Origin: Humulus lupulus
Lineage: Eukaryota > Streptophyta > Magnoliopsida > Rosales > Cannabaceae
Direction: 5' to 3'
NCBI RefSeq assembly: GCF_963169125.1
Contig: NC_084795.1
Coordinates: forward strand, 279,010,122 to 279,074,121
Length of the DNA stretch: 64,000 bases
Below the pieces are notes generated by a model. It searched no databases, had not been told where the DNA came from, and saw only the letters and a list, made by a program, of their open reading frames with translations. The translations under genes were made by a program, and so were the position numbers. Shown here in pieces: positions 1 to 12,992 of the stretch (position 1 is the stretch's first letter; the number at the start of each line of letters is the position of its first letter).

Positions 1-69
1 GGTCTGGTCACCACGAGGCTCTCTTCATCGTGGGGGTTGACGGCCGAGGTGTGTAGCGGAAAATTGTAA
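1..69 (+). other. Possible 3' end of an upstream gene
   Basis: The first ~70 bases are much more GC-rich than what follows. Two forward frames are open from base 1: frame 1 stops at 67-69, and frame 3 stops near 54 and reads as a plausible protein tail. After this the sequence turns into T-rich DNA typical of a plant 3' UTR or intron. I cannot tell which frame is real, or whether this is an exon end at all. Confidence 0.2.
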
Positions 70-1628
70 CTCTTTTTTTCTTTTAATTTCTGATTTTGTT
101 GAGGGGAGGGAAGAACCAGTCTCATCTAACAGGTGCCAGTCTTATTTGATTTTTGTTTATTTATTTTTTCATTTGGGTAGTTGTTTAAGTATTATTTTAG
201 ATAGAAACTAAAGAGAAATTGCATCCATTTGATTTGTGTTTTTTAGCTAAAATGTTTGATTGTATCTTTTTCGATAAAAAAAAAGTTAGTTATGAATGTC
301 ATGATTCAATTGTTTTCTCTTATGGTTAAAAGATTAAAAATTGGTAGTTTAAACTCTAAAAGGGCTGATTTAGCCTTAGTTTTCATCTGTTTAATGTCTG
401 ATTTAGTAAACTGTAGCGGTAAGCCATGTTCTTCTTTTTTGATATTCGATTAACCATGTAATCTTTGGAAGGCTTGCAACTCTAGGAAGAATAAAATCCC
501 ATGAGGCTAGGAGGAGCAAGCAAATCCTGAGCTTGATCACTCTATCTAACCCCGCTTGGCTTTTTTTCAATATATTTTTCTGTAATTTTGACGTATGAAA
601 AATCTATCAAGTGCTTTGAACTAAAACGCTATGGTTGGATTGTTGGTTCATTTTCATGAAACTTAGAGGTCAAATCAGTGGTCAAGTAGATTCCATTCAG
701 CTTGATTTATGTTACATTCAATTGTGTTTAGCCTCTGAAATTGAAAATGTGGAGTGGATTGGGGATAGGTCTTAAGATAATTTTGGTATTTACATGGATG
801 GAGTGGGGACAGATCTTAAGATAGTTGAAAATGGTATTTACAGAAATCCCTCTTAATTTATTTTCTTATGTTCTAGCAGTGAAGGTCGACCTATATGGCC
901 GAGATTATTTTTTTTATATCCATAATTAGTATTCATAGAGTTTATTCTTCATTGAAGCAGCTGTCTTGTTCTTTTCTTCTGATTTTTTGGTATTAAATTA
1001 AGGATATTCTATAAACCAATAATCACTATTCTCTAATCTGTCAAGGCTAATAATATATTCAGCTCATTAGGCACACACAATTCATTCCTTTTTCATCATC
1101 ATAACATGTATAACTAAGGACACAAGAAAACACCAAATGAGTCTGTGTAGCAATTGACTCCTTCCTCTGCCCCCATCATAAGCCCATTAATTATATTAAC
1201 TGTAGTGTGTGTATATATGTATGTATGACAGACAGAAAGACATGCATGTACCTTTGCAATTGTCTTTTTTTAAGCCTTGGATGCTTTCAATATGTCAACC
1301 CCTTTTGTGTAAAAATATTAATGGCTTTCTCTTTTTTTTACACCAATGTTCTCTTAGTGCTATTTGGTGTGTTGTTCTTATTGATTTGGGTGAAGCTAAA
1401 TCAATTTGGTGTTCCTTTTTAGTGAGAAATTAAGAAATGTTTTTTTTTAATGAAAATTATTGCTGTGCAAAGTTTTTGTTGGTGTTCGGTTTACAACTAT
1501 TGTGTTCTGTATATGATAAATTTCATTGTTGTTCATATTTTCTTACATATATTGTTTCCGATCTTGCTATAGGAGTTAGTTTTATAACTTTCTAAGAATT
1601 TTTCTTCCTTACTCTGACCAAGTTGTTT
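70..1628. other. Intergenic DNA, no gene seen
   Basis: T-rich plant intergenic or UTR-like DNA. The only open frames are short and show no protein family I recognise. I see no RNA gene and no terminal inverted repeats. Confidence 0.6.
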
Positions 1629-2030
1629 AGAAATATTATAATTAGATTATTGTTTTATAAAAGAACTTTAAAATTAATGCTTTGTTTTTCTGAATAAGCA
1701 AATCTTTGAAAAAAAAAGGTTACCTTTGCTTGCAATTAAAGTGTGCTGAAATTGTCAATGTTGCTTCAATTTGAAGGAATATTCCCTTGTATGCTGCTGC
1801 AATTTGTTAGATATTTGTAACAAGGTGTGTAGACATATTATAATTAGATTATTGTTGTATAAATAAACTTCAAAATTTAAGCTTAATTTTTCAGAATAAG
1901 CAAACTTTACAATTTTTTTTTACATTTGCTTGCAATTAAAATGTGTCGAATTTGTCAATGCTACTTCAATTTGAAAGAATATTTCCTTATATGCAGCTGC
2001 AAAATGCAATTTGTAGATATTTGTATTTTG
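1629..2030. repeat. Diverged ~200-bp tandem duplication
   Basis: Two adjacent units start with AGAAATATTATAATTAGATT (about 1629) and AGACATATTATAATTAGATT (about 1831). They stay alignable through the shared blocks 'GAATAAGCAAA', 'TTTGCTTGCAATTAAA', 'TTGTCAATG' and 'TTAGATATTTGTA' (or its near copy). The units differ by substitutions and small indels, so this is an old duplication. A smaller ~37-bp direct repeat (GTGAGTTTCAAATAACCAA) follows at about 2056-2117. Confidence 0.75.
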
Positions 2031-2117
2031 TACAACTGTAAATCATTTATGCATATGTGAGTTTCAAATAACCAATTCAAATTTTTGGCAACATGTGTGA
2101 GTTTCAAATAACCAAAT

Positions 2118-3765
2118 CAATTTTTTTTTATTTAAAAATACAACTTTTACATCATTACCTCTATTATTTGTTCTTCACCGCAAAGCTTCAATTTGAGGGT
2201 GCTGAGTAACAGATACAAATTCAAATTATGGGAAAAATTGCTATGTTTGTAATATGGTAGAGTTTTATACTTCTGAGTTTAAGTTTGTCAGTGATTAAAT
2301 AATATAATTATATTTCATTTTTAAAATAATGGCTGCAAATGCAATTAGGTCTATTCTAATGATATATAGACTGTTGGCTGAATATTGTAAGGTCCTTAAT
2401 TTTGCTAACCTATTTATACATATAGTATATAGCTGTTTTAAGGTCCTTAATTTTCCTAACTTTATTTATATATATATATATATTGTATATAGTTGTGACT
2501 GTCATGAATTAACATTTGTAGTGGATGTTGATTGATTGTCACTAATCAAATTTCTATATATTTTATAAAAGAAGAGCTGTCACTATTATATATTAGTAAA
2601 TAAATTAATCATTTTAAATGGATATACAGTTCTAAAGTTATTAAAAAATGCATATAGTTAATGCATAATTAAACTAAAAACAAATATACACAAAGCAAAA
2701 GTAGAATTTAAACAATTTATTTTTAATTTTTTAATATGAATTGTGTTAATTATCTTAATGCAATTTATTCTTAATTAATATTCTTGTTCTGTTAACATTA
2801 ACAGGAAACTTTTTTTTTTTGTTAAACCAAGTATTGTTAAAGCAGTATTGCTGTTAAATAAAAAAAAAAAAATCTGTTAAACCAAGTATTGCTGTTAAAT
2901 ACACAGTTTTAAGATATGATAGATATATTTGATATTGAGCCATTGGACGGTTTCAGAAATATTTTCTGCTTAATTTGATGGGTTATGAATTATTGTGAGA
3001 TTGGACGGCTAAAAAGTCCCTGCAAACCTGACCAATGAACAGTCCAAAGCAACTGGAAAATAATAATAATAATAAAAATCTGAAGTGGGTTTTGGTGTTT
3101 CTATTGCTTGATGTTCTTCATTTTCTAATTTTGGTTGTATGTTTTAGATTTGGGGTTCTTTGTTTTTGTTTCTGGTCTTTGTGCTATTTTTTTGTGAGTT
3201 AGTATTATTTTGCGTTTGAATTTGTAAAGCTGATAAATTTTGAGAGCAGGGAAAGAAAATAATAGGATACTTTGTGCTTTATCTGAATTGAAGCATTGGA
3301 ATGTAAGCGCAAGTGCTGATTCATAGTATTTGAACATGTTACTCCTCTAAATCTTGAATGTTATTGATTAGAAAATGGTAGAAATATCATTATCTATACT
3401 TGAATAAATATCCTTAAGAACAAAATATTGTGCACATTATATTAATATCATGCAGACTTTAATTCTTTCAAGTGTTTGTTTTTTATTTGCCTTTTGGTTT
3501 CATTGTCTTCTGTATTTTAACTTGCAGTTAATTACATTGATTCTGTTTATTTGGCTTTGTTCTTTTAGTATTAGTTGATATATAGAAGTTGGAGATTACA
3601 ATTTATCAAAAAGTATGGCTTTTTCTTGTTTTGATTGATTGTAATCTATATTTTCATCTTTAAGAAATTGGCTAGATTGGGTGATTCGAATTGATTGACA
3701 AAATGTCTAAACTGTTTATTTTTTACACATCCAGTTAAGCTTTTGACTTGTGTTGAGGAAGGGGA
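2118..3765. other. Upstream region of the PPR gene
   Basis: AT-rich DNA with no coding signal. It holds a short direct repeat around 2820-2905 (GTTAAACCAAGTATTG occurs twice) and simple (TA)n and (AAT)n tracts. It presumably contains the promoter and 5' UTR of the PPR gene, but I cannot place a transcription start. Confidence 0.5.
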
Positions 3766-3993
3766 ATGGCTTTTGAATCTGCTGGTTTAGAAGAATGTTA
3801 TGTTCCTCCATTAAAGCTTAACGACATTGGCAATAGTATGCTTTGTGATTTGTCAATTCATATTGTTACCATCCAAAATCATGAGATATTTTCCATTGAT
3901 CAGCCAACGGTCCTTTCTATCATCGTTTGCGCCAAACTCAACAACTTTAAAAACTTTATGCTCCAATGGTCGACTGAGAGAAGCTTTGTTTGA
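3766..3993 (+). promoter_or_regulatory. Upstream ORF overlapping the PPR start
   Basis: An ATG at 3766 opens a 75-codon frame that ends at 3993, past the likely PPR start at 3881 and in a different frame. If the transcript starts upstream of 3766, scanning ribosomes would meet this ATG first. That could lower PPR translation. The peptide resembles nothing I know. The feature disappears if transcription or splicing starts downstream of 3766. Confidence 0.35.
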
Positions 3994-5844
3994 AATGGCG
4001 GTTCAAGGCCTTCAAGTTGAGTTCCCAGAATACGATACCGTACTGAATGAGTGTGTTAACCAAAGGGCTGTTAGAGAAGGCCAAAGGGTTCATGCCCACA
4101 TGACCAAAACTTGTTACCATCCTCCTGTGTACTTGTGGACCCGCTTGATTGTCTTCTATACGAAATGTGATTGTATTGCTGATGCACGGAAAGTGCTCGA
4201 TGAAATGACTTTAAAAAATGTGGTGTCATGGACAGCGATGATTTCAGCTTATTCCCAGAGGGGGCATACCTCTGAAGCCTTGAATCTTTTTATTCAAATG
4301 TTAAGATCAGGTAGTCTTCAGTTTTTCATTTTACTTTATTTATTTAATTTTTTTTTTTGCTTGGTCTAAGGGTCTGCATTTTCCATGAAAACTTTGCAGG
4401 TACAGAACCAAATGAGTTCACTTTTGCAACTGTTCTAACTTCATGTATTGGTCCTGAGGGATTTTACTTAGGAAAGCAAATCCATTCTTTTATTTTGAAA
4501 AGAAATTTTGAGTCACATATATTTGTTGGGAGCTCGCTGCTTGACATGTATGCCAAAGTTGGTAGGATTCATGAAGCTCGAGGGGTTTTTGAATGCTTGC
4601 CAGAAAGGGATGTTGTCTCTTGTACCGCAATAATCTCTGGCTATGCACAACTGGGTTTTGATGAAGAGGCATTGGAATTATTTCGTCAGTTACAAAAGGA
4701 AGGAATGGTTCCCAACTATGTTACTTATGCTAGCCTATTAACGGCGTTATCTGGACTTGCTGCACTAGATCTTGGAAAACAAGTCCATAGCTGTGTCGTT
4801 CGATCTAAACTGCCTTCGTATGTGGTTCTTCAAAATTCTTTGATTGATATGTATTCAAAATGTGGAAAGCTCACTTACTCGAGAAGGATTTTTGATAGTA
4901 TGACTGAGAGGACTGTTATCTCATGGAATGCCATGATTGTAGGATATAGTAAACACGGAATGGGAAGAGAGGTGGTTGAGCTTTTTGATTTAATGAACTT
5001 AGAAAACAAGGTGAAGCCTAATTCTGTCACTTTTTTGGCTGTTTTATCTGGTTGCAGCCATGGAGGGATGGAAGATAAAGGGCTAGAAATTTTTTATGAG
5101 ATGACAAAGGGAAAATATGGAACTAAACCAGAGATGATGCATTATGGTTGTGTTGTTGATTTGCTTGGTCGTTCCGGCCGAGTAGATGAGGCTTTTGACT
5201 TTATCAATAAAATGCCTTTCAAGGCAACAGCTGCTATATGGGGTTCTCTTTTAGGTGCTTGTAGAGTTCATTCCAATATTGATATTGGTGAATTTGCAGG
5301 TCAACGACTTCTAGAAATCGAGCCTGAAAATGCTGGGAATTATGTCATTCTTTCTAATTTATATGCTTCTGTTGGAAGATGGGAAGATGTAAGAACCATT
5401 AGGGAGTTTATGAAAGAAAAGGTTGTGGTAAAGGAACCGGGAAGAAGTTGGATTGAGATTGATCAAATTCTTCATACGTTTCATGCAAGTGATCGTTCTC
5501 ATCCAAGACGAGAAGAGGTTAAAACAAAGCTAAAGGAATTATTTGTGAAGTTTAAGGAAGTTGGTTATGTTCCGGACTTAAGCTGTGTCTTATATGATGT
5601 GGACGAGGAGCAAAAGGAGAAGATTCTCCTAAACCACAGTGAAAAACTGGCACTGGCTTTTGGTCTGATTACTACTTCTGAAGGATCATCTATCCGTGTT
5701 ATAAAAAATCTCCGAATTTGTGTTGATTGCCATAATTTTGCGAAGATTTTCTCGAAAGTATATGGAAGAGAAGTGTTTCTCAGGGATAAAAATCGGTTCC
5801 ATCGAATTGTAGGAGGAATCTGCTCGTGTGGAGACTACTGGTGA
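3881..5844 (+). CDS. PLS-type pentatricopeptide repeat protein with C-terminal DYW domain
   Basis: Two exons, 3881-4310 and 4400-5844, are joined across an 89-bp GT-AG intron in phase 1 and give 624 residues. The protein is intact. PPR repeats run from about residue 50 to 420 (VVSWTAMISAYSQ, VVSCTAIISGYAQ, VISWNAMIVGYSK). An E domain follows, with the PG box EPGRSWIEI near residue 490, and then a complete DYW deaminase-like domain: HSE at 556-558, CVDCH at 584-588, C-terminal SCGDYW. This class binds organelle RNA and supports C-to-U editing, with HxE and the paired cysteines as zinc/catalytic residues. The N terminus (MRYFPLISQRSFLSSF) looks like a mitochondrial presequence, which is inference. 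The sequence closely resembles Arabidopsis At3g13770 from memory. The open frame extends upstream to 3827 without an ATG, so 3881 is the first in-frame ATG. Confidence 0.92.
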
Positions 5845-5989
5845 GATTTAGTTGAATGTGTTGGTTTCAGCTGAACTTTTCTCCCTGATTTGTAAATATG
5901 AAGAACGTATTTAACATATGGCATGTAAAGGAAAAGTAAAGTTTGACCAATGGGAAGTGGTAATACGAGGAACGGCTATGGAAAGAACT

Positions 5990-6797
5990 ATATTGGTTGC
6001 TGCTGAGTCAGAGTTGGACAAAAAAAACTATCAAGTTATCCAAACGAATTCATGGATCACAATGTTGGTGATCTGATTGTGAAAACATGGGAACATAAGG
6101 TGGCACAAGGTGATAATACCAAATATAAACGAGTCTCTTTGTATTCTCCATGTATTGTGGAGTTTACCTATAATTCCACAACACGTGTCATGTGTGGGGT
6201 GACTAGTTATCTTCTTTGGTATCCTATGGGAATAAAATTGAAAATAAATTTAAGAGGTTAAGAGTACTATGTGTTTGAAAGCACCAAGTGCTTTGCAGGA
6301 CTGTGATTCCTTGTTGATTTCATTGTGTATATGCTGTATTTGTCTTCCTCACAATGAATTGATCTCTGTACAATCTTGGTAGCTGGGAAGATTTTACGAC
6401 GAGTATCCCTCGTACATTATCCAGAGCCTCGTGAATTGAAACAAGCTAGTTCCAGCAAACATATGAATCACAAGTCTTCTAGCATTTCAATGGCCAATTC
6501 TTCCCATCATGTTGGAATACCTGCACAAAGTAGTCGGTCAAGAAACTCTGGAACTGCAAGTGGACGTGCAACCTCCAGTCGTAGTAGCAGACAGAAAAAT
6601 TCTTTATCAGATCTTGAAGAACAGATCAGCCAATCACAAACTCCAAAGAGAAGGCATGCGCCTGAATCCAGTACGTCTATCTATTGATCAGTCTGCTCAA
6701 AACTCAGGCTGAGGTCATAGTGCTATTACTCGTTCGGGATCATCACAGCCTTCTCATCAAGGGAAATCAAAGAAGAGAAAACAAAATGAGGATTAAG
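5990..6797 (+). pseudogene. Decayed coding remnant with Ser/Arg-rich, basic C-terminal tail
   Basis: A frame open from 6376 reads through a Ser/Arg/Gln-rich segment (RSRNSGTASGRATSSRSSRQ) to a stop at 6687. The neighbouring forward frame carries on with RLSIDQSAQNSG, a stop at 6710-6712, then GHSAITRSGSSQPSHQGKSK and KRKQNED before TAA. That continuity implies one frameshift (about 6660-6690) and one nonsense change in an older protein ending in a basic KKRK tail. A 69-codon frame at 6052-6261 may be an upstream piece. I do not recognise the parent family. It has no ATG at 6376 and sits only ~150 bp after the PPR stop, so a retained fragment is likelier than a working gene. Confidence 0.4.
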
Positions 6798-8122
6798 GTG
6801 CCTTTCTTCATCACTCTTGTTCTTTTATACTTTTTAGAAGAAATTTTTGGTAGTGAATGAAGTAAATGCGCTATAATTATTTTTGGCTAGGTATCTTTTG
6901 AAGCACTATTACTACACTTGGTGATTATTGCATCTGTGGTTTAAGCTTCACAAGTCTAAATATTTTTGTTGCTCCATAATCTACGTTGGGATACTTTATA
7001 AAGCTATTCTCTAATCAACCTATGCTCACTTTCTTTCTTTCTTTCTTTCTTATTTCTTTATTCATTAAAAGAAATATTATGTTTAAGCATAATGCTTATA
7101 ATATTAGTATATTACCAGAACAATAGTTTTTTTTTTTTTATCACTTAGACAGGAACCTCCTTTCTACACCTACATGTACTAAAATTAAAGTTTGTATTCA
7201 GTGTCATCTTCACCTCCCTCTTTTGGTAATTTATATTGAATTATCTGGCGCTCTTTCTACATATTTATACATATATAGTTGAGAAATGCTAAGTTTCCAA
7301 AAATAAAAAATCACAATAGAAAAACACTCAAACTCAAACTCAAAATTTTCATCAGCTTTTATTTTGCTAATTTTGTTGGTGCTCTAGGCTGTCTTTGGTG
7401 GTCCATATCCTTAGTGGTGGGAACTCTTCGGACATAGATATGTTTATGACCAAAAATAAAATAACACAAGTAGCAAAATATAGACAAATGGGTATGTCAA
7501 CACCAATTAAACAAGAAATTAATTGTCAATATGCTTGGCACCAATCAACATAAATAAATGCTAAATGAAATGCATGCTTGTTTTCTGTTTTGTTTAATAT
7601 ATAAAAGAAAAATGAATTATGGAGCTTTCCTTGATCCTTATTATATTCATTGAGAATATTTTCACCCAACATTTTACTTATATAAAACAACAACAACAAA
7701 AAATCAACAATTTAAATGTTGTTGAGAAAGCTGTGAAAGAGGATCCCAATGATATAGGCCGCTTGGCTACTTGGCCTTGCACTTGAGGCAGAAACCATGG
7801 TGATTGGTGATTACCGTTTGCGATTGGATTGGATTTGATTGGATTTGGCCACGGCGATAGCTGATTTAGTCATATTGGTCGCTGGTTTCTCGTGATCATC
7901 TTCTTCGGTTTTGTAGCAGTTTGATTGGTAGTTCGAAGCACCAGTGACTTGGAAGCTGTATTGGATTGAAGTAGTGTTGGGTCGTGAAGTTGGTTGTTAG
8001 GGCATGAAGCTATGGAGATAACTTTGAAATGATAGTTGTTATTTTGTTTAATGTAAGTCGAGTAGTGTTCCGAACTAGACTAATTAAAATGGGAGGAATA
8101 GAAGTAAAAATGAAATAAAATC
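6798..8122. other. Intergenic DNA with CTTT microsatellite
   Basis: No gene or RNA recognised. A (CTTT)n tract sits near 7030-7052. GGATTGGATTTGATTGGATT repeats lie around 7823-7845 in a slightly GC-richer patch (7730-8020) that has no convincing frame. Confidence 0.5.
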
Positions 8123-8611
8123 TAGGACAATTCTCATGTGCACCCAATTTTGCTTACCTAATACTCATTTAATAGTTATCATTGGATTTTATTAATTTTG
8201 AGTTTGACTCAAAAGATTGAAAAATGCTAAATGGTACAACACTCTCAAACACGACACACAATATCTCAGATCTTACTTATTTCAATTATAAGAATCATAT
8301 ACTAAATCGTACAAATAATAATATATCACATCTTAGATTTACATGTCACTTTAAAGCAAATAAAGTCCATTTCTCCCTCGCAGTCACTTCTACAACTTCA
8401 TAAATAAGTCATTCAACCTTAGTCTACTTCTCACTTGGTTGTTGCTCTCAATCTAATCATCCACATAAACCTATAAAGATTGAGGGCCCAAAATAGGTGA
8501 TGAGAAGATAAACACACACAATAAACTAACAACTTGGTGAATGAGTGATGGATGAAAGACCCACAATAAATTCAGTGATTATGGAACGAAATGTAATGCA
8601 GAATTGTCCTA
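8123..8611. mobile_element. Candidate MITE (short terminal inverted repeats)
   Basis: The segment begins TAGGACAATTCTCATG and ends GCAGAATTGTCCTA, which gives 12-bp inverted ends (TAGGACAATTCT / AGAATTGTCCTA). The 489-bp interior is AT-rich and non-coding. I did not find a convincing target-site duplication, so the class and exact ends are uncertain. Confidence 0.4.
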
Positions 8612-9496
8612 AATTTTACAAGCAAAAAAATTATTAATAAATATTTTTAGTTGTACATTATAATGAGTTTTTGTCACTATGTTGGATTAACATTCTAATA
8701 TACTATAGTTAAACAAAGGAATAGAATAAAAAAGAATTTTATTTCATTACTTTCTATTTCATATACTCAATATTTTTAAAATATTGTACTTTTATACTTA
8801 TTTTTTATTATTTTGATAAATAATAAAAAAGTGAAGAAAAAATATGTGATTTTAATTATTTTCTCTTTCTTATTCTTTCTCAATAAAATCCAATTTTTTT
8901 TTTGTGATTTGATCTTTATCCTATTTTAAGTGATTAATTAGATAATAAATTATATTTGGGATTTGATTTAGGATTGATTAATTTTAATTTTAATATATAT
9001 ATTTCTTTTAATATAAATTTATATAATTTTCTATTCAATACGTATTAATTATTTAAATAATTAATTAATTAATGAAATTCAAAAATATTTTGGTCATATT
9101 AAAAAAAAAATTGACCAAAATCTTACTCCTGTACCATTTTGTTTCATTTTGTAAGAAGTATGTCCAAATTGTCATTTTCCAAAACAAAAGATCCGATAAC
9201 ATTTGCAAAAAAAAAAATAGTATTAGGAGTGGTTAAATTTAAAACAATTCCTATCTATCATAATTTAATTTTAATAATTCATGAGAAGAGATGTGACCTT
9301 TGGACATGTATACTGCACACAAAAAAAATTACATTTAATGACCAAGTCTTGATATAGTGGAAGGAGTTTCATCTCAAATAGATTATAGATAGAGATACAA
9401 TTAAGTGAGAGAGCTTGAGTTTGTGAAATAAAACCAAACAAAGGTTCGATTGATTATTTGGAACGCATGAACGAAGGAAGGAACGATCGATAGATA
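8612..9496. other. AT-rich upstream region of the J-domain gene
   Basis: Very AT-rich intergenic DNA with short simple-sequence tracts. It presumably includes the promoter of the gene at 9497. I could not single out a TATA element with confidence. Confidence 0.5.
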
Positions 9497-12400
9497 ATGC
9501 AGTCGCATCTTTTTGTGGGACCCATCTCCGTCGCCGCTAACAGTAACACTTCTGCTGCCTCTTTCTCTCATCGGCGCCGCCGCAAGTGGCGGACCTCCCT
9601 CATCGTAGCCTCCTCTTCCTCTTCCTCTTCCTACTCCTCTCCGTCTTATGACCAGAACCACTACGCTGTCCTCGGCCTTGACCTCTCCGCCTCCTCCTCC
9701 GATATCAAGAGGGCGTATCGACTTCTCGCTCGCAAGGTATCCATCCCTCCTCTCCTCCTACTACTCCTGTTTGGTTCACTCGAAAGTACTCGGGAAAATT
9801 TGCTAGAATTTTGTATTAGCATTAGTTTGCAACTACTGCTAAATAAAATCAATCAATCTGTATAGAAGATGATTCAGTCTTTATAACTTAGGAGAACATG
9901 TGTTTTGTTGGTTATGAGGGAGGATTAATGATCCCATTGGTTGGTACATGCTTGCTGTGTACAAGAAGATTTAAGATTCTATTCAAATGGGCACATAGCA
10001 AATTCATCCTAGTGATCGGATTTTGAGAGCAAAAACAGTGTTGCAATGGTCCATCACAGAAAGGCCTACGAGTTGATGTTGCAGACATGCCTTGTTTGCC
10101 TTACTTTTTCTTTATTTCCCTCTAAATGGCTTACCATCATACCAAGATATTATTAAGTTCTTATTTTTATGAATTTTCTTTGGCAAAGTTAAATCTAGTT
10201 CTATACCTTGAGCTAAATAAACTCATAATTTCATGTCTATTTTTTAGGTTTTATAAATGTAGTGATCTACTGTCTAATTAGCTGTTTTAGTGCTAGGCTC
10301 TTACCAAGAAACCATAAAATCAATTAAAGCTTTGATTTGTTTGGACTTTGGACACTGCATGCTGAAACTGTGGAGTAGCTAACATTGTGTGAAATCCAAA
10401 GATATCAGAACAACAATTTTTCTACTTGGTTGCATTGAAATGAGAGCTTTCATACTTTACCATGAGATGAGATGTCAAGATTTGTATATTTTTGAGCAAT
10501 TTCTTTGGATTGTTGTGGTGTTAGGCATTTTTTGGATGATCTCATTGGAAATAAACAAACAAATATTCAAGTATAGCAGGGAGGATGGGAAGGGCTGTGG
10601 GATAAGGTTAAGTTTTGGTTAGCATTTCAATGCAATATGATATTTTTGAGAGGTTTTATGATTTACGATATTTTTAGAGGGTTGGATTTCGTTGTTTTAA
10701 ATATCTTCCTTGGTGTTGTTTCTGGTAAAAACACTGTTTTCCATTAATTGCAGTTCAGTCTTCTGTTCAATCTGCCATTTTTCTGTTTCTTATGAGAAAA
10801 AATAACCTCACATGGTTATGGTAAACTAAAGTGCTTTATGTTTTCTGTAGGCTTTCTCTAGTATTTAATGTTTGAACACTTTTCAAATTTAAGCAATAGT
10901 CATGCAGTCCTATACATTCAAGGGTAGTAAATTGTGTTCTTTCCACAACTTTGGATTGCCAAAACTAGAGCATTATTAATTATCAAAGAATTCAAGAGTT
11001 TTAAGCAAAATAAATTCTTGCTCATAAGCTCTTGAAAGACAAGCAACCAACAAAGGATTCAGGAATTTCATAGGAAATTCTTTTGATTTTTGAAAATCAT
11101 TATTAAAGTTAATGGGTTTGAATTTTGACCCTTTTATAATATATATAGGGCTATTTGTATATATATATAGTTATGAAACAACAATTCTATGTTGAATTTG
11201 AACGTGCACTAATAAAAATGACAATCTGACTTTGTCATTTGAGGCTAGCTCATTTGAGTGATTTGGGGTCGGCACAACCGTGAATGTATCAAATAAAAAG
11301 AACTAGAAGAAGACGAAACTGGGGATGTTTTGGTTTGGGTGTTAAAATCTACTCATAAATTATCTTTTCCTTCTCATTCGTTTGTGGCTATACAGTTTTA
11401 GTATTGATAAATATACATGAACTGTCAACAAACTTTGCAATATGAGCACTTTAAATAGATCCATTTTGTATGCTCTCTTTTGCAATTGTTGCAGTATCAT
11501 CCTGATGTTAGCAAGGATTCTCAAGCTTCAGAGCTATTCAAGACAATTCGATGTGCATATGAAGTGAGTAGCTGTTGTTTACTGTTTTAATTTGTAAATT
11601 ACTAATGAATTACATATTCTTAAATGCTTGTAAATCTATCTTCAATTTTGTGGACAAGACAATTTTGTTATATAGTGTTTTCTATTGGTTAGGGTAAGTT
11701 TTGAGCTTTCTACCAAGTACTTATTGTTTAACTGCTTGGAGAACTTCTAATGCCTAAAAACTAAAAAGTTGCATCTAGAACCAATAAGGTAATTGTCTTT
11801 TTGGAAGGAGGAATCAGGATTGTATCAGTCACTTTTTTATTGATCAATGGACAATGAGGGCCCCATGTATCTGAAATCTCAGCCCTTCCCGGGGTGGGGG
11901 TAGTGTGTGACATAAACATTTTCTGTTATTTATCATTGAAACATGTTTCATAATTTCTAGGTTGGGGGAAGAGGCGGTATGTGAACATGTCATAGATTCT
12001 AGTTTCCCGTGCTTCATACATGATACAACAACAAAAATAAGCTTGTTTAATCTGTACAGGTGCTATCTAATGAAGTAACAAGAATTCAGTATGACCGAGC
12101 ACTTAAATTTAGAGAACATACTAGTAGACAAAATAGAAGGCAAAGGAATTACAGCTCCGAATTTGACAGTGAGGTAAGGGTCAATAGATGGAATGAACTG
12201 CGACAGAGAATCCAACGCGAGAGATATTGGAAAGAGAAAAGTTCTTCCTTTAATGAAACAAATGGAGTATCAGACGAAAGGAGTTCAATACACGAAAGAG
12301 GCCCCTTTACTGAAGTCCTGAGATCTGCATTTATCTCCCTGTTTTTATTACACACTTTTGGTTCTAGATTATCTCTCACCTTCAGTAGCCTGATGGCCTT

Positions 12401-12659
12401 ATTCGATAGGAAGCTTGACGCTGGATATAAAATCGGGTATGTCATTGCTTGGGTTTTGGGAGGGAAAGGTGGAATTTTGCTCACTCTGTCTCTGTCGTTC
12501 GCAAGTTGGGCTTGTGGCAAAACCAGTAGCAGCATAGTTGCTCTGGTTGTGGTAGCCATGTGGGTTGGCTCCAATCTTGCAAGGTATGCACCACTTCCAC
12601 AAGGTGCTCTTCTAACCCTCCTGTACATGTCTATTAAACTACAAGCTGATCTGAAATAA
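9497..12659 (+). CDS. J-domain (DnaJ-like) protein, probably plastid-targeted, with C-terminal membrane segments
   Basis: Three exons, 9497-9736, 11495-11563 and 12060-12659, are joined in phase 0 by GT-AG introns of 1758 and 496 bp and give 302 residues. Residues 1-45 are rich in Ser, Ala and Arg and poor in acidic residues, as in a plastid transit peptide (inference). The J domain spans about 54-115. It carries the HPD motif at 82-84, in the small middle exon right after the exon-1 junction (RLLARK / YHPDVSKD). HPD loops stimulate the ATPase of Hsp70 partners. A charged linker follows, then hydrophobic stretches near 190-217, 225-255 and 259-275 and a final one near 283-296, so the protein is probably a membrane-anchored J protein. 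No Gly/Phe region or zinc-finger repeats are present, which makes it a type III (DJC) co-chaperone. I cannot assign a specific DJC number. Confidence 0.88.
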
Positions 12660-12992
12660 ACAATTGTTTATTCTCCTTTCTTGTATTGATACAAATAGGG
12701 CTCCTCATTTTCTTGACACACAGGAAGGTCATGGTGTGTCAAACCTGTTTTATAATGAAAAAATGAATATGATCTGTTCAAACTTCAAATTTTATTTTAG
12801 TCTGATCCTCTGCTCTCTTTTGTTTTGCAATCTAAATTTGCTACAAACCAGTTGTGCATTACCATATGCTTTTTGGTTTATGGCCTATGTAAAAAGTAGT
12901 GAAATATTACAATCACTGCTTGTGAAAAGTATAAATTTTGAGAATTTACAGGACAAAACAATGAGTGGAGTTGAGTTTTTTTTTACTAATGA

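Noticed and set aside
12149..12628. Long minus-strand open frame opposite the J-domain exon 3
   Set aside because: It mirrors a well-supported coding exon and has no family likeness.
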